A stretch of 64,000 nucleotides of DNA from Streptomyces nitrosporeus (GTDB lineage: Bacteria > Actinomycetota > Actinomycetes > Streptomycetales > Streptomycetaceae). A model generated the notes under the pieces. It was not told the origin of the DNA. It did not search any database and was given only the letters and a program-made list of their open reading frames with translations. The translations under genes and the position numbers were made by a program. Where the stretch lies: contig NZ_CP023702.1 of NCBI RefSeq assembly GCF_008704555.1, positions 5,308,001 through 5,372,000 on the forward strand, read 5' to 3'. Positions 52,523 through 61,827 of the stretch are shown piece after piece (the first letter of the stretch is position 1; each line of letters opens with the position of its first letter).

Positions 52523-54601
52523 TCAGCCGGCGGCCTCGACCCGGACCGCGCACACCTTGTACTCGGGCATCCGCGACACCGGGTCCAGGGCCGGGTTGGT
52601 CAGCGTGTTGGCACGGCCCTCGCCCGGCCAGTGGAAGGGCATGAACACCGTGTCCTGCCGGATCGCCGTGGTGATCCTGGCCGGGGCCTCGGCCCGGCCG
52701 CGCCGCGAGGTCACCGCGACCGGGTCGCCCTCGGACACCCCGAGCCGCTCGGCCAGCCGGGGGTGGAGCTCGACGAACGGCCCCGGGGCCGCCGCGTTGA
52801 GCTCCGCCACCCGGCGGGTCTGCGCCCCCGACTGGTAGTGGGACACCACCCGCCCGGTGGTCAGCACCACCGGATAGTCCGCGTCGGTCTCCTCGGCGGC
52901 CGGCCGGTGCGTGACCGGTACGAACCGGGCCAGCCCGTCGTCCGTCGCGAACCGCTCCAGGAACAGCCGCGGCGTCCCGGCGTGGTCCTCGTCCGGACAC
53001 GGCCAGAACACCCCGTCCTCCGCCACGATCCGGGCGTAGCTGATCCCCGCGTAGTCCGCCGGTCCGCCCGCCGACGCCCGCCGCAGCTCGTCGAAGACCT
53101 CCTCCGGGTCGGCCGGGAAGCCCTTGCCGTGCCCCAGCAGACCGGCCAGCGCGTGCAGCACCTCCAGGTCGCTGCGGACCCCCGGCGGCGGGGTGAGCGC
53201 CTGCCGCCGCAGCAGCACCCGCCCCTCCAGACTGGTCATGGTGCCGGTCTCCTCCGCCCACTGCGTCACCGGCAGCACCACATCGGCCAGTGCCGCGGTC
53301 TCCGACAGCACCACGTCGGCCACCACCAGGAAGTCCAGCGACCGCAGCCGCTCCTCGATGTGCCCGGCGCGCGGCGCCGACACCACCGGGTTGGACCCCA
53401 TCACCAGCAGCGACCTGACGTCCCGCCCTAGGGCGTCCAGCAGTTCGTACGCGCTGCGCCCCGGACCCGGCAGGGAGCCGGGGTCCACCCCCCAGACTTC
53501 CGCGACGTGGCGGCGCGCCTCCGGGTCGGTGAGCTTGCGGTACCCGGGCAGCTGGTCGGCCTTCTGCCCGTGCTCCCGGCCGCCCTGGCCGTTGCCCTGC
53601 CCGGTCAGGCAGCCGTAACCGGACAGCGGGCGCCCGGCCCGGCCGGTGGCCAGGCAGAAGTTGATCCACGCGCCGACCGTGTCCGTGCCCTTGGCCTGCT
53701 GCTCGGGCCCGCGCGCGGTCAGCACCATCCCCTCCCCGGCGCCGCAGAACATCTCCACGGCCTCGCGCAGCAGGGGAACCGGCACCCCGGTCAGCCGTTC
53801 CACCAGCTCCGGCCAGTGCGCCATCGCCCCGGCCCTGGCCCCGTCCCAGCCGCTCGTACGCGTCCGGACGAACTCCTCGTCCACCCGCCCCTCCGCCACG
53901 ACCAGGTGCAGCATCCCGAGCGCCAGGGCGAGATCGGTGCCCGGCCGGGGCGCCAGATGCAGGTCGGCCTGCTCGGCCGTCCTGGTACGGCGCGGGTCGA
54001 TGACGATCAGCCGGCCGCCGTTCTCCCTCAGCTCCGTCAGGTAGCGCAGCGCGGGCGGCATCGTCTCCGCGAGGTTCGAACCCACCAGGATCACGCACCC
54101 GGTACGGGAGACGTCCTCCAGCGGGAAGGGGAGCCCCCGGTCCAGCCCGAAGGCCCGCTGGTGCGCGGCCGCCGCCGACGACATGCAGAAGCGGCCGTTG
54201 TAGTCGATCTGCGAGGTGCCGAGCACCACCCGGGCGAACTTCCCGAGCGTGTACGCCTTCTCGTTGGTGAGCCCGCCCCCGCCGAACACCCCCACGGCGT
54301 CCGCGCCGTGCTCCGCCCGGGTCCCGCCCAGCCGGCCGGCGACCAGGGCGAGGGCCTCGTCCCAGCCGGCCGGTTCCAGCTTCCCGGTGACCGCGTCGCG
54401 TACGAGCGGCTCCGTCAGCCGCGCCCCGGCGGCGAGCACGGCGGGAGCCGTGCGTCCCTTGCCGCACAAGGCGCCCCGGTTGACGGGGAAATCGGTGCGC
54501 TCCACGACCTCGGCCACCGCCGCGCCGGCGGCCGGGCGCAGCTTCATCCCGCACTGGAGCGCGCAGTACGGGCAGTGGGTGGGCGTCTCGGTGCTGGCCA
54601 T
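52523..54601 (-). CDS. nasA: Assimilatory nitrate reductase, molybdopterin catalytic subunit
   Basis: A 692-residue molybdopterin oxidoreductase. The N-terminal 4Fe-4S cluster ligands are Cys10, Cys13, Cys17 (CPYCALQC) and Cys46 (GALCGKG). Then come NGRFCMSSAAAAH with the probable Mo-ligand Cys near residue 139, LVGSNLAETMPP, VIDPRRTRTAEQAD, and the C-terminal molydopterin-dinucleotide-binding domain with LTTGRVVSHYQSGAQTRR (core TGRVVSHYQSG). No Tat signal, so it is cytoplasmic and assimilatory. It lacks the C-terminal BFD [2Fe-2S] domain of some NasA proteins, so electrons must come from a separate protein. Weak GlnR-type pentamers precede it. Confidence 0.93.
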   Translation of the reverse strand: MASTETPTHCPYCALQCGMKLRPAAGAAVAEVVERTDFPVNRGALCGKGRTAPAVLAAGARLTEPLVRDAVTGKLEPAGWDEALALVAGRLGGTRAEHGADAVGVFGGGGLTNEKAYTLGKFARVVLGTSQIDYNGRFCMSSAAAAHQRAFGLDRGLPFPLEDVSRTGCVILVGSNLAETMPPALRYLTELRENGGRLIVIDPRRTRTAEQADLHLAPRPGTDLALALGMLHLVVAEGRVDEEFVRTRTSGWDGARAGAMAHWPELVERLTGVPVPLLREAVEMFCGAGEGMVLTARGPEQQAKGTDTVGAWINFCLATGRAGRPLSGYGCLTGQGNGQGGREHGQKADQLPGYRKLTDPEARRHVAEVWGVDPGSLPGPGRSAYELLDALGRDVRSLLVMGSNPVVSAPRAGHIEERLRSLDFLVVADVVLSETAALADVVLPVTQWAEETGTMTSLEGRVLLRRQALTPPPGVRSDLEVLHALAGLLGHGKGFPADPEEVFDELRRASAGGPADYAGISYARIVAEDGVFWPCPDEDHAGTPRLFLERFATDDGLARFVPVTHRPAAEETDADYPVVLTTGRVVSHYQSGAQTRRVAELNAAAPGPFVELHPRLAERLGVSEGDPVAVTSRRGRAEAPARITTAIRQDTVFMPFHWPGEGRANTLTNPALDPVSRMPEYKVCAVRVEAAG

Positions 54602-54623
54602 GACCCCAGGGTGCGAGCACGGT

Positions 54624-54650
54624 ATTACGGCAGCCGGTGCCCCCGGTTAC
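54624..54650 (-). promoter_or_regulatory. Weak GlnR-type site upstream of nasA
   Basis: On the minus strand GTAAC and GTAAT lie 22 bases apart, start to start, with poor pentamers at the intermediate 11-base position. Only half of the pattern is met. Control of nasA by GlnR is known for Streptomyces, which raises its plausibility. Confidence 0.3.
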
Positions 54651-54668
54651 GCCCCCGGTACACGCGCC

Positions 54669-55526
54669 TCAGCCCGCGTCCGGAGCGGCGGTGAGGTCCG
54701 CCGCGAGCGCCTCGGCCACCCCGGGCTCCCGGGGCCCCAGGAAGTGCGGATCGGGCTCGAACACGGCGTTCAGGAGGGCCTTGCCCGCCGCGAGCACCTC
54801 CCGCGCACCGCCGTAGTACCAGGTCGCGTCGTGCACGTCGTCCACCCCGACCCCGTACGCGTCGATCCCGGCGGTCCGGCACAGGGCGACGGCCCGGCGT
54901 ATGTGGAAGCCCTGGCTGACCAGGACGGCCCGGTCGACCCCGAATATCCTCTTGGCCCGCACACAGGAGTCCCAGGTGTCGAACCCGGCGTAGTCGCTGA
55001 CGATCCGCCCGTCCGGCACGCCGTGCGCGGTGAGATAGGCACGCATGGCGTCCGGCTCGTCGTACCCCGCCCGGCTGTTGTCCCCGGTGACCAGCACGAC
55101 CTTCACCCTGCCGTCGTGGTACAGCCCGGCCGCCGCGTCCAGCCTGCGCGCGAGGTACGGCGACGGCCTGCCCTCCCACAGCCCCGCCCCGAACACGACC
55201 GCCACCTGGCGGGCCGGCACGTCGGCGACCGTGCGGACCCGCGCGTCGGCCACCGAGTGCTGCCAGGCCGCGGGCGCCAGGGCCAGCGCACACAGGACCA
55301 TCACCGACTGCACCAGCCGCCGCTGCCCGCGCCGGGTACGCGGCAGCCGGGGCCGGACGGCGCCGAGCGCGCCCACCAGGGCGTGTTTCGGAGGCAGCGC
55401 CGTCCGCCCGGAGGACGGGGCTTTCGAAACACGCCCCAGGACCCGCGCCCCGCCGGCCGCGGCACCCGGCCGTCCGGACGGCGCCCCGCCGCGCTCCCGC
55501 CACCCCGGCCGCCCCCACAGCCGCAT
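54669..55526 (-). CDS. YdcF/SanA family membrane protein (DUF218)
   Basis: A 285-residue protein with one hydrophobic helix (LVQSVMVLCALALAPAAW, near residue 75) and a DUF218 domain. The domain has AVVFGAGLWEGRPSPYLARR, VVLVTGDNSRAGYDEP, SDYAGFDTWDSCVRAK, VLVSQGFHIRRAVALC and a C-terminal AREVLAAGKALLNAVF. SanA-like members affect envelope permeability; the reaction is not known. The ATG at 55526 has AGGGGG upstream. A longer open frame runs into the neighbouring region but has no domain. Confidence 0.8.
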   Translation of the reverse strand: MRLWGRPGWRERGGAPSGRPGAAAGGARVLGRVSKAPSSGRTALPPKHALVGALGAVRPRLPRTRRGQRRLVQSVMVLCALALAPAAWQHSVADARVRTVADVPARQVAVVFGAGLWEGRPSPYLARRLDAAAGLYHDGRVKVVLVTGDNSRAGYDEPDAMRAYLTAHGVPDGRIVSDYAGFDTWDSCVRAKRIFGVDRAVLVSQGFHIRRAVALCRTAGIDAYGVGVDDVHDATWYYGGAREVLAAGKALLNAVFEPDPHFLGPREPGVAEALAADLTAAPDAG

Positions 55527-55809
55527 ACGGCATCCCCCTCGCTCCGGCCGGCACACACCACCGGCGTCCCCATGGAGGAGGACGACCGGGCGCCCCGAAA
55601 GGTTTCCCGGCCCCCCGGCCCCCGCCCCCTGGCCGTGCCCGGCCCCCCGGCCGTGCCCGGCCCCTCCGCGCCCCAACAGGCCGCACCGGTCTTTGCGCGC
55701 CGTCGCCCCGGGCCCGCTGACACCCCCGCCCCGCGCCCGGTGAGGCCGCGGAAAACGTCCGTCACCACCGTGAAACGGCCCGGCAACGTCCGCCCGCCAC
55801 CATCGGCGC

Positions 55810-56727
55810 ATGACGGAGACGGCACCAGAACCCCCGCGCGAGCCCCTGCCCTCCGGCCCCGGGCGCAGTACGGCGTACACCACGGCCCGCGCCGCCGACC
55901 GGCCCGGGCCCGCTTCCCGTGACGGAAACCGCAGGCCCGCGCACCGCGTCCGGGCCACCGCCCGGCCCGCCGCCCCCACCCTGGTCGCCGTCGCCCACGG
56001 CAGCCGGGACCCGCGGGCCCTCGGCACCGCCCTGGACCTCCTGGACCGGGTACGGGAACTGCGCCCCCGGCTGGACGTCCGGCTCGGCCACATCGAGCTG
56101 AACCAGCCCCTGCTGCCCGCCACCCTCGCCGCCGTCGGTAGGGGCGAGGCCGTCCTCGTACCGCTGCTGCTCGGCCGCGGGCACCACGTCCGCCACGACC
56201 TGCCCCGGGCCGCCGGCGCCGCGAGCGCCCTGCGCACGAGCGTCGCCGCACCGCTCGGTCCGCACCCGCTGCTCGTCGAGACGCTGTACGAGCGGCTCAC
56301 CGAGGCCGGCTGGCAGGACACGGACGGCACCCGCCGCGACACCGCCGTGGTGCTCGCCGCCGCCGGATCACGCGACCCCGACTCCGCCGCGGACGCCCGC
56401 CGCACCGCCGCGATGCTCTCCGACCGGCTCGGCGGGACACCGGTCGTCCCCGCCTACACCTCCGCCACCGCGCCCGACGTCCCCACCGCGCTGCGGGCCC
56501 TCGCCGCCCGGGGCCGCCACCGGGCCGCCGTGGCCGCGTACTTCACCGCACCCGGCCGGTTCGCGACGACGGCCGCCGCCGCCGCGCCGTGGATCGCCGC
56601 CGCACCGCTGGGCGCCCACCCGGCGATGGCCCGGCTGGTCCTGCACCGCTACGACCGGGCCCTGTCCGGTGCCGCGCCCGCACGGGCCGCCCGGCCGCAC
56701 GGGGAACTGCTGAGGGCCGCCCCGTGA
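55810..56727 (+). CDS. Sirohydrochlorin chelatase / CbiX family protein
   Basis: A 305-residue protein with two CbiX repeats: APTLVAVAHGSRDPRALGTAL (metal His near residue 64) with PLLLGRGHHVRHDLP in the first, and VVLAAAGSRDPDSAADARRT and VAAYFTAPGRFAT in the second. The second repeat lacks the histidine of HGSR, so only the first metal site looks intact. The family inserts Fe or Co into sirohydrochlorin. Near nirB and nasA it most likely supplies siroheme to NirB. The 55-residue N-terminal extension is low complexity, so the start may be further in. Confidence 0.85.
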   Translation: MTETAPEPPREPLPSGPGRSTAYTTARAADRPGPASRDGNRRPAHRVRATARPAAPTLVAVAHGSRDPRALGTALDLLDRVRELRPRLDVRLGHIELNQPLLPATLAAVGRGEAVLVPLLLGRGHHVRHDLPRAAGAASALRTSVAAPLGPHPLLVETLYERLTEAGWQDTDGTRRDTAVVLAAAGSRDPDSAADARRTAAMLSDRLGGTPVVPAYTSATAPDVPTALRALAARGRHRAAVAAYFTAPGRFATTAAAAAPWIAAAPLGAHPAMARLVLHRYDRALSGAAPARAARPHGELLRAAP

Positions 56728-56810
56728 CCCCCGGCGGAACCGCGCGCGACGACAGCCCCCCGGCCTCCGCCTGAGCGGTCCCGCCGGCCCGGCGGTCTAC
56801 TGTCGGTGCC

Positions 56811-58169
56811 ATGGACGGTACGCACGAACCCAGGGACACACCGGGCCGCACCGCGCCCGTGCACGGCGGCACGGAACACGGCACCACGCCCTACGGCCCC
56901 CGGGACACCGAGCGCTGGGACCCCGAGCCCGACAAGCGGCCCGGCCGCACCGCCTTCCAGCGCGACCGCGCCCGGGTGCTGCACTCCGCCGCCCTGCGCC
57001 GGCTCGCGGGCAAGACGCAGGTCGTCGCCCCCGGCACCCGCGGCCGGGCATGGGACGCCAGCCCCCGCACCCGGCTCACCCACTCCCTGGAGTGCGCCCA
57101 GGTCGGCCGGGAGCTCGGAGCGGCGCTCGGCTGCGACCCCGACCTGGTCGAGACCGCCTGCCTCTCCCACGACATGGGCCACCCGCCGTTCGGGCACAAC
57201 GGCGAACAGGCCCTCGACGACTTCGCCTCGGACTGCGGCGGCTTCGAGGGGAACGCCCAGTCGCTGCGCCTGCTGACCCGGATCGAACCGAAGCGGTTCG
57301 TCCGCGACCCCCGCGGCGGCGAACTCGTCAGCGTGGGGCTCAACCTGACCCGCGCCGCACTGGACGCCTCCACCAAGTACCCCTGGGCCAGGGGGGAGCG
57401 GCCGGGCGATCCGGACTCACCCAAGTTCGGGGTGTACGAGGACGACCTGCCGGTCTTCGAGTGGATCCGCCAGGACGCCCCGCCCGGCCGCACCTGTTTC
57501 GAGGCCCAGGTGATGGACTGGTCCGACGACGTGGCGTACTCCGTCCACGACTTCGAGGACGGGCTGCACGCCGGGCACATCGACCCCGCCCGCCTCCTCG
57601 CCGACCCCGAGCGCGCCGAGGTCTTCCAGGTCGCGATCGGACGCTACGTCCCCGCCGGCACCGACCCGCAGGAACTCGCCGACGCCCTGGACCGGCTCCT
57701 CGCCCAGGAGTGGTGGCCGCACGGCTACGACGGTTCGGCCCTCGCCCAGGCCCGGCTGAAGGACGCCACCAGCCAGCTCATCGGCCGCTTCTGCCAGGCC
57801 GCGGAGACCGCCACCCGCCGGGAGCACGGCCCCGGCCCGCTCGCCCGGTACACCGCGGGGCTCGTCGTCCCGCCCGGGGCCCGCGCCGAGTGCGCCGTAC
57901 TCAAGGCGGTCGCCGACCGCTACGTCATGCAGCGCGCCGAACAGGAGGCCATCCGCGCCGGCCAGCGCGTCGTCATCGCCGAACTGGCCGCCGCGCTCAC
58001 CGCCCGCGCGCCGTACGGCCTGGAGCCCCAGTTCCGGCTGCTGTTCGACGAGGCGCCCGACGACCGCGCCCGCAAGCGGGTCCTCGTCGACCAGATCGCC
58101 GCGCTCACCGACGCCTCCGCCCGGAGCCTGCACCGCACGCTCACCGTCGCCCGGCAGACTGGAACGTGA
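56811..58169 (+). CDS. dgt: Deoxyguanosinetriphosphate triphosphohydrolase-like protein
   Basis: A 452-residue HD-domain protein that hydrolyses dNTPs to the nucleoside and triphosphate in characterised members. It has QRDRARVLHSAALRRLAGKTQV, the first metal His in RLTHSLE, the HD pair in CLSHDMGHPPFGHNGEQ near residue 121-136, and the later metal Asp in DWSDDVAYSVHDFED. The actinobacterial (type 3) form is usual near dnaG. The ATG at 56811 is used; the N-terminal 35 residues are low complexity. Confidence 0.93.
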   Translation: MDGTHEPRDTPGRTAPVHGGTEHGTTPYGPRDTERWDPEPDKRPGRTAFQRDRARVLHSAALRRLAGKTQVVAPGTRGRAWDASPRTRLTHSLECAQVGRELGAALGCDPDLVETACLSHDMGHPPFGHNGEQALDDFASDCGGFEGNAQSLRLLTRIEPKRFVRDPRGGELVSVGLNLTRAALDASTKYPWARGERPGDPDSPKFGVYEDDLPVFEWIRQDAPPGRTCFEAQVMDWSDDVAYSVHDFEDGLHAGHIDPARLLADPERAEVFQVAIGRYVPAGTDPQELADALDRLLAQEWWPHGYDGSALAQARLKDATSQLIGRFCQAAETATRREHGPGPLARYTAGLVVPPGARAECAVLKAVADRYVMQRAEQEAIRAGQRVVIAELAAALTARAPYGLEPQFRLLFDEAPDDRARKRVLVDQIAALTDASARSLHRTLTVARQTGT

Positions 58170-58309
58170 CGGGGACACATGACCACCGGGGTGCTCGCCG
58201 AGGACCCCGCATGTGACCCGCCGGGGGCACACCCCCTTTCGCCATCACGCCGCGTGCGGGACGCTCGCACCTGGTGGCGCCGCACAGCACAGCACCGAGG
58301 AGGCATCAA

Positions 58310-59569
58310 GTGGTCGACGCAAACCGGACGTTCGTCATCGTCGGCGGAGGACTGGCAGGAGCGAAGGCGGCCGAGACACTCCGTGCGGAGGGTTTCACGG
58401 GCCGGGTGATCCTGATCGGCGACGAGCGCGACCATCCGTACGAACGGCCGCCCCTGTCCAAGGGCTACCTGTCCGGCAAACAGGAACGGGACGGCGTCTT
58501 CGTCCACGAGACCCCCTGGTACGCGGGTGCCGACATCGAGCTGCACCTCGGCCAGACGGTCACCTCCCTCGACCGGCACGCCCGCTCCGTCCAGCTCGGC
58601 GACAACACCGTCGTCCACTACGACAAGCTGCTGCTGGCCACCGGGGCGGAACCCCGCCGCCTCGACATCCCCGGCACCGGCCTGGCCGGCGTCCACCACC
58701 TGCGCCGGCTCGCCCACGCCGACCGGCTGCGGGGCGTGCTGGCCGCGCTCGGCCGCGACAACGGCCACCTGGTGATCGCCGGCGGCGGCTGGATCGGCCT
58801 GGAGGTCGCCGCCGCCGCCCGCGGCTACGGCGCCGAGGTCACGGTCGTGGAGCCCTCGGCGACCCCCCTGCACCACGTCATCGGCCCCGAGCTGGGCCAG
58901 ATCTTCACCGACCTGCACACCGCCCACGGCGTCCGCTTCCACTTCGGCGCCCGGCTCACCGAGATCACCGGCCAGGACGGCCTGGTCCTCGCCGCCCGTA
59001 CCGACACCGGCGAGGAGCACCCCGCGCACGACGTGCTCGCCGCGATCGGCGCCGCCCCGCGCACCGCGCTCGCCGAGGCCGCCGGGCTGGAGATGGCCGG
59101 CCGCGAGCACGGCGGCGGGGTCGCCGTCGACCTCTCCCTGCGCACCTCGGACCCGCACATCTACGCCGCCGGGGACATCGCCTCCCTGGAACACCCGCTC
59201 TTCGGCACCCGGCTGCGGGTCGAGCACTGGGCGAACGCCCTGAACAGCGGGCCGGCCGCCGCCCGGGCCATGCTCGGCCAGGACGTCACGTACGACCGGG
59301 TCCCGTACTTCTTCTCCGACCAGTACGACCTGGGCCTGGAGTACTCGGGCTGGGCGCCCCCGGGCTCGTACGACCAGGTCGTCATCCGCGGTGACGCGGG
59401 CAAGCGGGAGTTCATCGCGTTCTGGCTGAAGGACCGCCGGGTGCTCGCCGGGATGAACGTCAATGTGTGGGACGTCACCGACAGCATCCAGCAGCTGATC
59501 CGCAGCCGCCGCGAGACGGACCCGGAGGCCCTCTCCGACCCGTCGGTGCCCCTGGAATCACTGCTCTGA
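58310..59569 (+). CDS. NAD(P)/FAD-dependent oxidoreductase (ferredoxin reductase type)
   Basis: A 419-residue flavoprotein of the rubredoxin/ferredoxin-NAD reductase group. It has VIVGGGLAGAKAAETLR (FAD), PLSKGYLSG, LLLATGAEPRRLDIPG, VIAGGGWIGLEVAAAARG (NAD), and YAAGDIASLEHPLFG with the flavin-contacting Asp. A C-terminal reductase domain of about 85 residues follows. The GTG at 58310 has GAGGAGG upstream. Partner ferredoxin or P450 not adjacent. Confidence 0.9.
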   Translation: MVDANRTFVIVGGGLAGAKAAETLRAEGFTGRVILIGDERDHPYERPPLSKGYLSGKQERDGVFVHETPWYAGADIELHLGQTVTSLDRHARSVQLGDNTVVHYDKLLLATGAEPRRLDIPGTGLAGVHHLRRLAHADRLRGVLAALGRDNGHLVIAGGGWIGLEVAAAARGYGAEVTVVEPSATPLHHVIGPELGQIFTDLHTAHGVRFHFGARLTEITGQDGLVLAARTDTGEEHPAHDVLAAIGAAPRTALAEAAGLEMAGREHGGGVAVDLSLRTSDPHIYAAGDIASLEHPLFGTRLRVEHWANALNSGPAAARAMLGQDVTYDRVPYFFSDQYDLGLEYSGWAPPGSYDQVVIRGDAGKREFIAFWLKDRRVLAGMNVNVWDVTDSIQQLIRSRRETDPEALSDPSVPLESLL

Positions 59570-59576
59570 GCCCACC

Positions 59577-59604
59577 GGGCGGCCCGGGGCTCCCCGGGCC
59601 GCCC
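59577..59604 (+). terminator. Hairpin terminator after the FAD oxidoreductase gene
   Basis: GGGCGGCCCGGGG (59577-59589) and CCCCGGGCCGCCC (59592-59604) form a 13-bp stem with a very small loop, seven bases after the stop. Confidence 0.75.
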
Positions 59605-59663
59605 GGCCCGTCCGCGTACGGCCGGGCGGCCGGGGGACCCCGCGGCGCCCGTAGACTTCACCC

Positions 59664-61577
59664 GTGGCAGGCAGGATCAATGACGACGACGTGAAGGCGG
59701 TCCGGGACGCGGTCCCGATCGACGCCGTCGTCTCCGAGTACCTCCAACTGCGCAACGCCGGCGGCGGCAACCTCAAGGGCCTGTGCCCCTTCCACGACGA
59801 GAAGTCCCCGTCCTTCCAGGTCAGCCCGGGCAAGGGTCTCTTCCACTGCTTCGGCTGCCAGGAAGGCGGCGACACGATCGCCTTCGTGATGAAGATCGAC
59901 CATCTCACCTTCTCCGAGACGGTCGAGCGCCTCGCCGCCAAGGCGGGCATCACCCTGCGCTACGAGGAAGGCGGCTACAACCCCTCCCACCAGCGAGGCG
60001 AGCGCATCCGGCTGGTCGAGGCGCACAAGTTCGCCGCCGACTTCTACCGCGAGCAGCTGAACGGCCCCGAGGCGGAGACCGGCCGCCGCTTCCTCGCCGA
60101 GCGCGGTTTCGACCAGGACGCCGCCGCCCACTTCGGCGTCGGCTACAGTCCGGCCGGCTGGGACCACCTCACCCGCTACCTGCGCGGCAAGGGCTTCAGC
60201 GACAAGGAGCTCATCACCTCCGGCCTCGCCCAGGACGGCCGCCGGGGCCCCGTCGACCGCTTCCGCGGCCGGCTGATGTGGCCGATCAGCGACACCGCCG
60301 GGGAGATCGTCGGCTTCGGCGCCCGCAAGCTCCGCGACGACGACAACGGGCCCAAGTACCTCAACACCCCCGAGACCCCGATCTACAAGAAGTCCCAGGT
60401 GCTCTACGGCATCGACCTGGCCAAGAAGGACATCGCCAAGGCCAGCAGGGCCGTCGTCGTCGAGGGCTACACCGACGTCATGGCCTGCCACCTCGCCGGG
60501 GTCACCACCGCCATCGCCACCTGCGGCACCGCCTTCGGCAACGACCACATCAAGATCCTGCGCCGGCTCCTGATGGACAACGGCAGCGCCCGGGTGATCT
60601 TCACCTTCGACGGCGACGCGGCCGGGCAGAAGGCCGCCCTGCGCGCCTTCGAGGACGACCAGAAGTTCGCCGCCGAGACGTACATCGCGATCGCCCCGGA
60701 CAACATGGACCCCTGCGACCTGCGGCTCGCCAAGGGCGACGACGCGGTCCGCGACCTGGTCGAACCCCGCACCCCGCTCTTCGAGTTCGCCCTCCGGCAG
60801 ATCGTCGGCCGCTACGACCTGGAGACCCCGGCGGGGCGTGCCGCCGCGCTGGACGAGGCCGCCCAGGTCGTCGCGAAGATCAAGACGCACAGCGTCCAGC
60901 GGGAGGTCGCCGTCCAGCTCGCCGGCCTCGTCGGCATCCTCGACCAGGAATTCGTCGTCCACCGCGTCGCCCGGTTCGCCCGCTGGGCCCGTGACCGGGG
61001 GGAGCGGGGCGACCGCGGGCCCGCCGGCCGCGCCCCGGGCCGCCGCGCACCGCAGGCCGTCCCCGAGGCCCCGAAGCCCCCGTCCGGCCCCGCGCTCAAC
61101 CTCCGCAGCCCCGCCCACCGCACCGAGCGGGAGCTGCTCAAACTGGCCCTGCAGAAGCCCGCCCTGGTCTCCCCGGCGTTCGACGCCTACGGGGAGGACG
61201 AGTTCACCGCCCCGCCGTACGCGGCGGTCCGCCGGTGCATCGCGGAGGCGGGCGGCGCCGAGCAGGGCCTGGCCGACGCCCGCGAGTACCTGGCGGCCGT
61301 CCTGGACGCCGCCCCCGACGACACCGTGCGCAGCCTCGTCACCGAGCTCGCCGTCGAGGTCTTCCACGGCAAGTCCATCGACGAGGCATACGCGGGCGAC
61401 CACCTGGTCAAGGTCCGCCTGCGCGCCGTCGACCGCCGGATCGGCGACGTGCAGAGCAGCCTCGCCCGCCTCGGCAGCAATGTGGCCCCCGACCACCTGG
61501 CCGCCGCGCAGAACGAGGTCTGGGTCCTCCAGCAGTACGCCCAGTCCCTCCGCGGCCACGGCGCCGCCGCGCTCTGA
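59664..61577 (+). CDS. dnaG: DNA primase DnaG
   Basis: A 637-residue replication primase. The N-terminal zinc-binding domain has CPFHDEKSPSF and GLFHCFGCQEGGD (CHC2 type, residues about 40-66). The TOPRIM/catalytic core has VVVEGYTDVMACHLAG near residue 263-278 and VIFTFDGDAAGQKAA near 312-326. A long Pro/Arg-rich linker (about 445-475) leads to the C-terminal helicase-binding domain. The GTG at 59664 starts the protein with the MAGRINDDDV sequence common in actinobacteria. Confidence 0.96.
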   Translation: MAGRINDDDVKAVRDAVPIDAVVSEYLQLRNAGGGNLKGLCPFHDEKSPSFQVSPGKGLFHCFGCQEGGDTIAFVMKIDHLTFSETVERLAAKAGITLRYEEGGYNPSHQRGERIRLVEAHKFAADFYREQLNGPEAETGRRFLAERGFDQDAAAHFGVGYSPAGWDHLTRYLRGKGFSDKELITSGLAQDGRRGPVDRFRGRLMWPISDTAGEIVGFGARKLRDDDNGPKYLNTPETPIYKKSQVLYGIDLAKKDIAKASRAVVVEGYTDVMACHLAGVTTAIATCGTAFGNDHIKILRRLLMDNGSARVIFTFDGDAAGQKAALRAFEDDQKFAAETYIAIAPDNMDPCDLRLAKGDDAVRDLVEPRTPLFEFALRQIVGRYDLETPAGRAAALDEAAQVVAKIKTHSVQREVAVQLAGLVGILDQEFVVHRVARFARWARDRGERGDRGPAGRAPGRRAPQAVPEAPKPPSGPALNLRSPAHRTERELLKLALQKPALVSPAFDAYGEDEFTAPPYAAVRRCIAEAGGAEQGLADAREYLAAVLDAAPDDTVRSLVTELAVEVFHGKSIDEAYAGDHLVKVRLRAVDRRIGDVQSSLARLGSNVAPDHLAAAQNEVWVLQQYAQSLRGHGAAAL

Positions 61578-61595
61578 GAGCACCGGCCCGAAGGG

Positions 61596-61644
61596 CCGCC
61601 CGGCGGGTCCCGGGCCCGGCCGCGGACCGCCCGGCGGGTCCCGG
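61596..61644. repeat. 18-base direct repeat before hrdA
   Basis: CCGCCCGGCGGGTCCCGG occurs at 61596-61613 and 61627-61644, separated by a hairpin-capable GC-rich spacer. It lies just after the dnaG stop and may take part in termination. Confidence 0.6.
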
Positions 61645-61827
61645 CAGCGTCCGGCCCCCTGCCGCGGGCCGCGCGGCACGCCCCCTTCCCAGAAAGTCAC
61701 CGCACGCCCCTCGTGGCGGGGATGTGCCGTACCCCACACTGAGGGCGGTGCCCGAGTCATCGGAGCGCGGCCGGAGCGGACCCGCCCGTCCCCGCGGTCC
61801 GGCAGCGATCACCTGGAGGTCGCCCCC

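Noticed and set aside
55527..55809. Upstream extensions of the YdcF-like gene and of the chelatase into their shared gap
   Set aside because: The added residues are low-complexity Pro/Arg/Gly sequence; good starts lie at 55526 and 55810.
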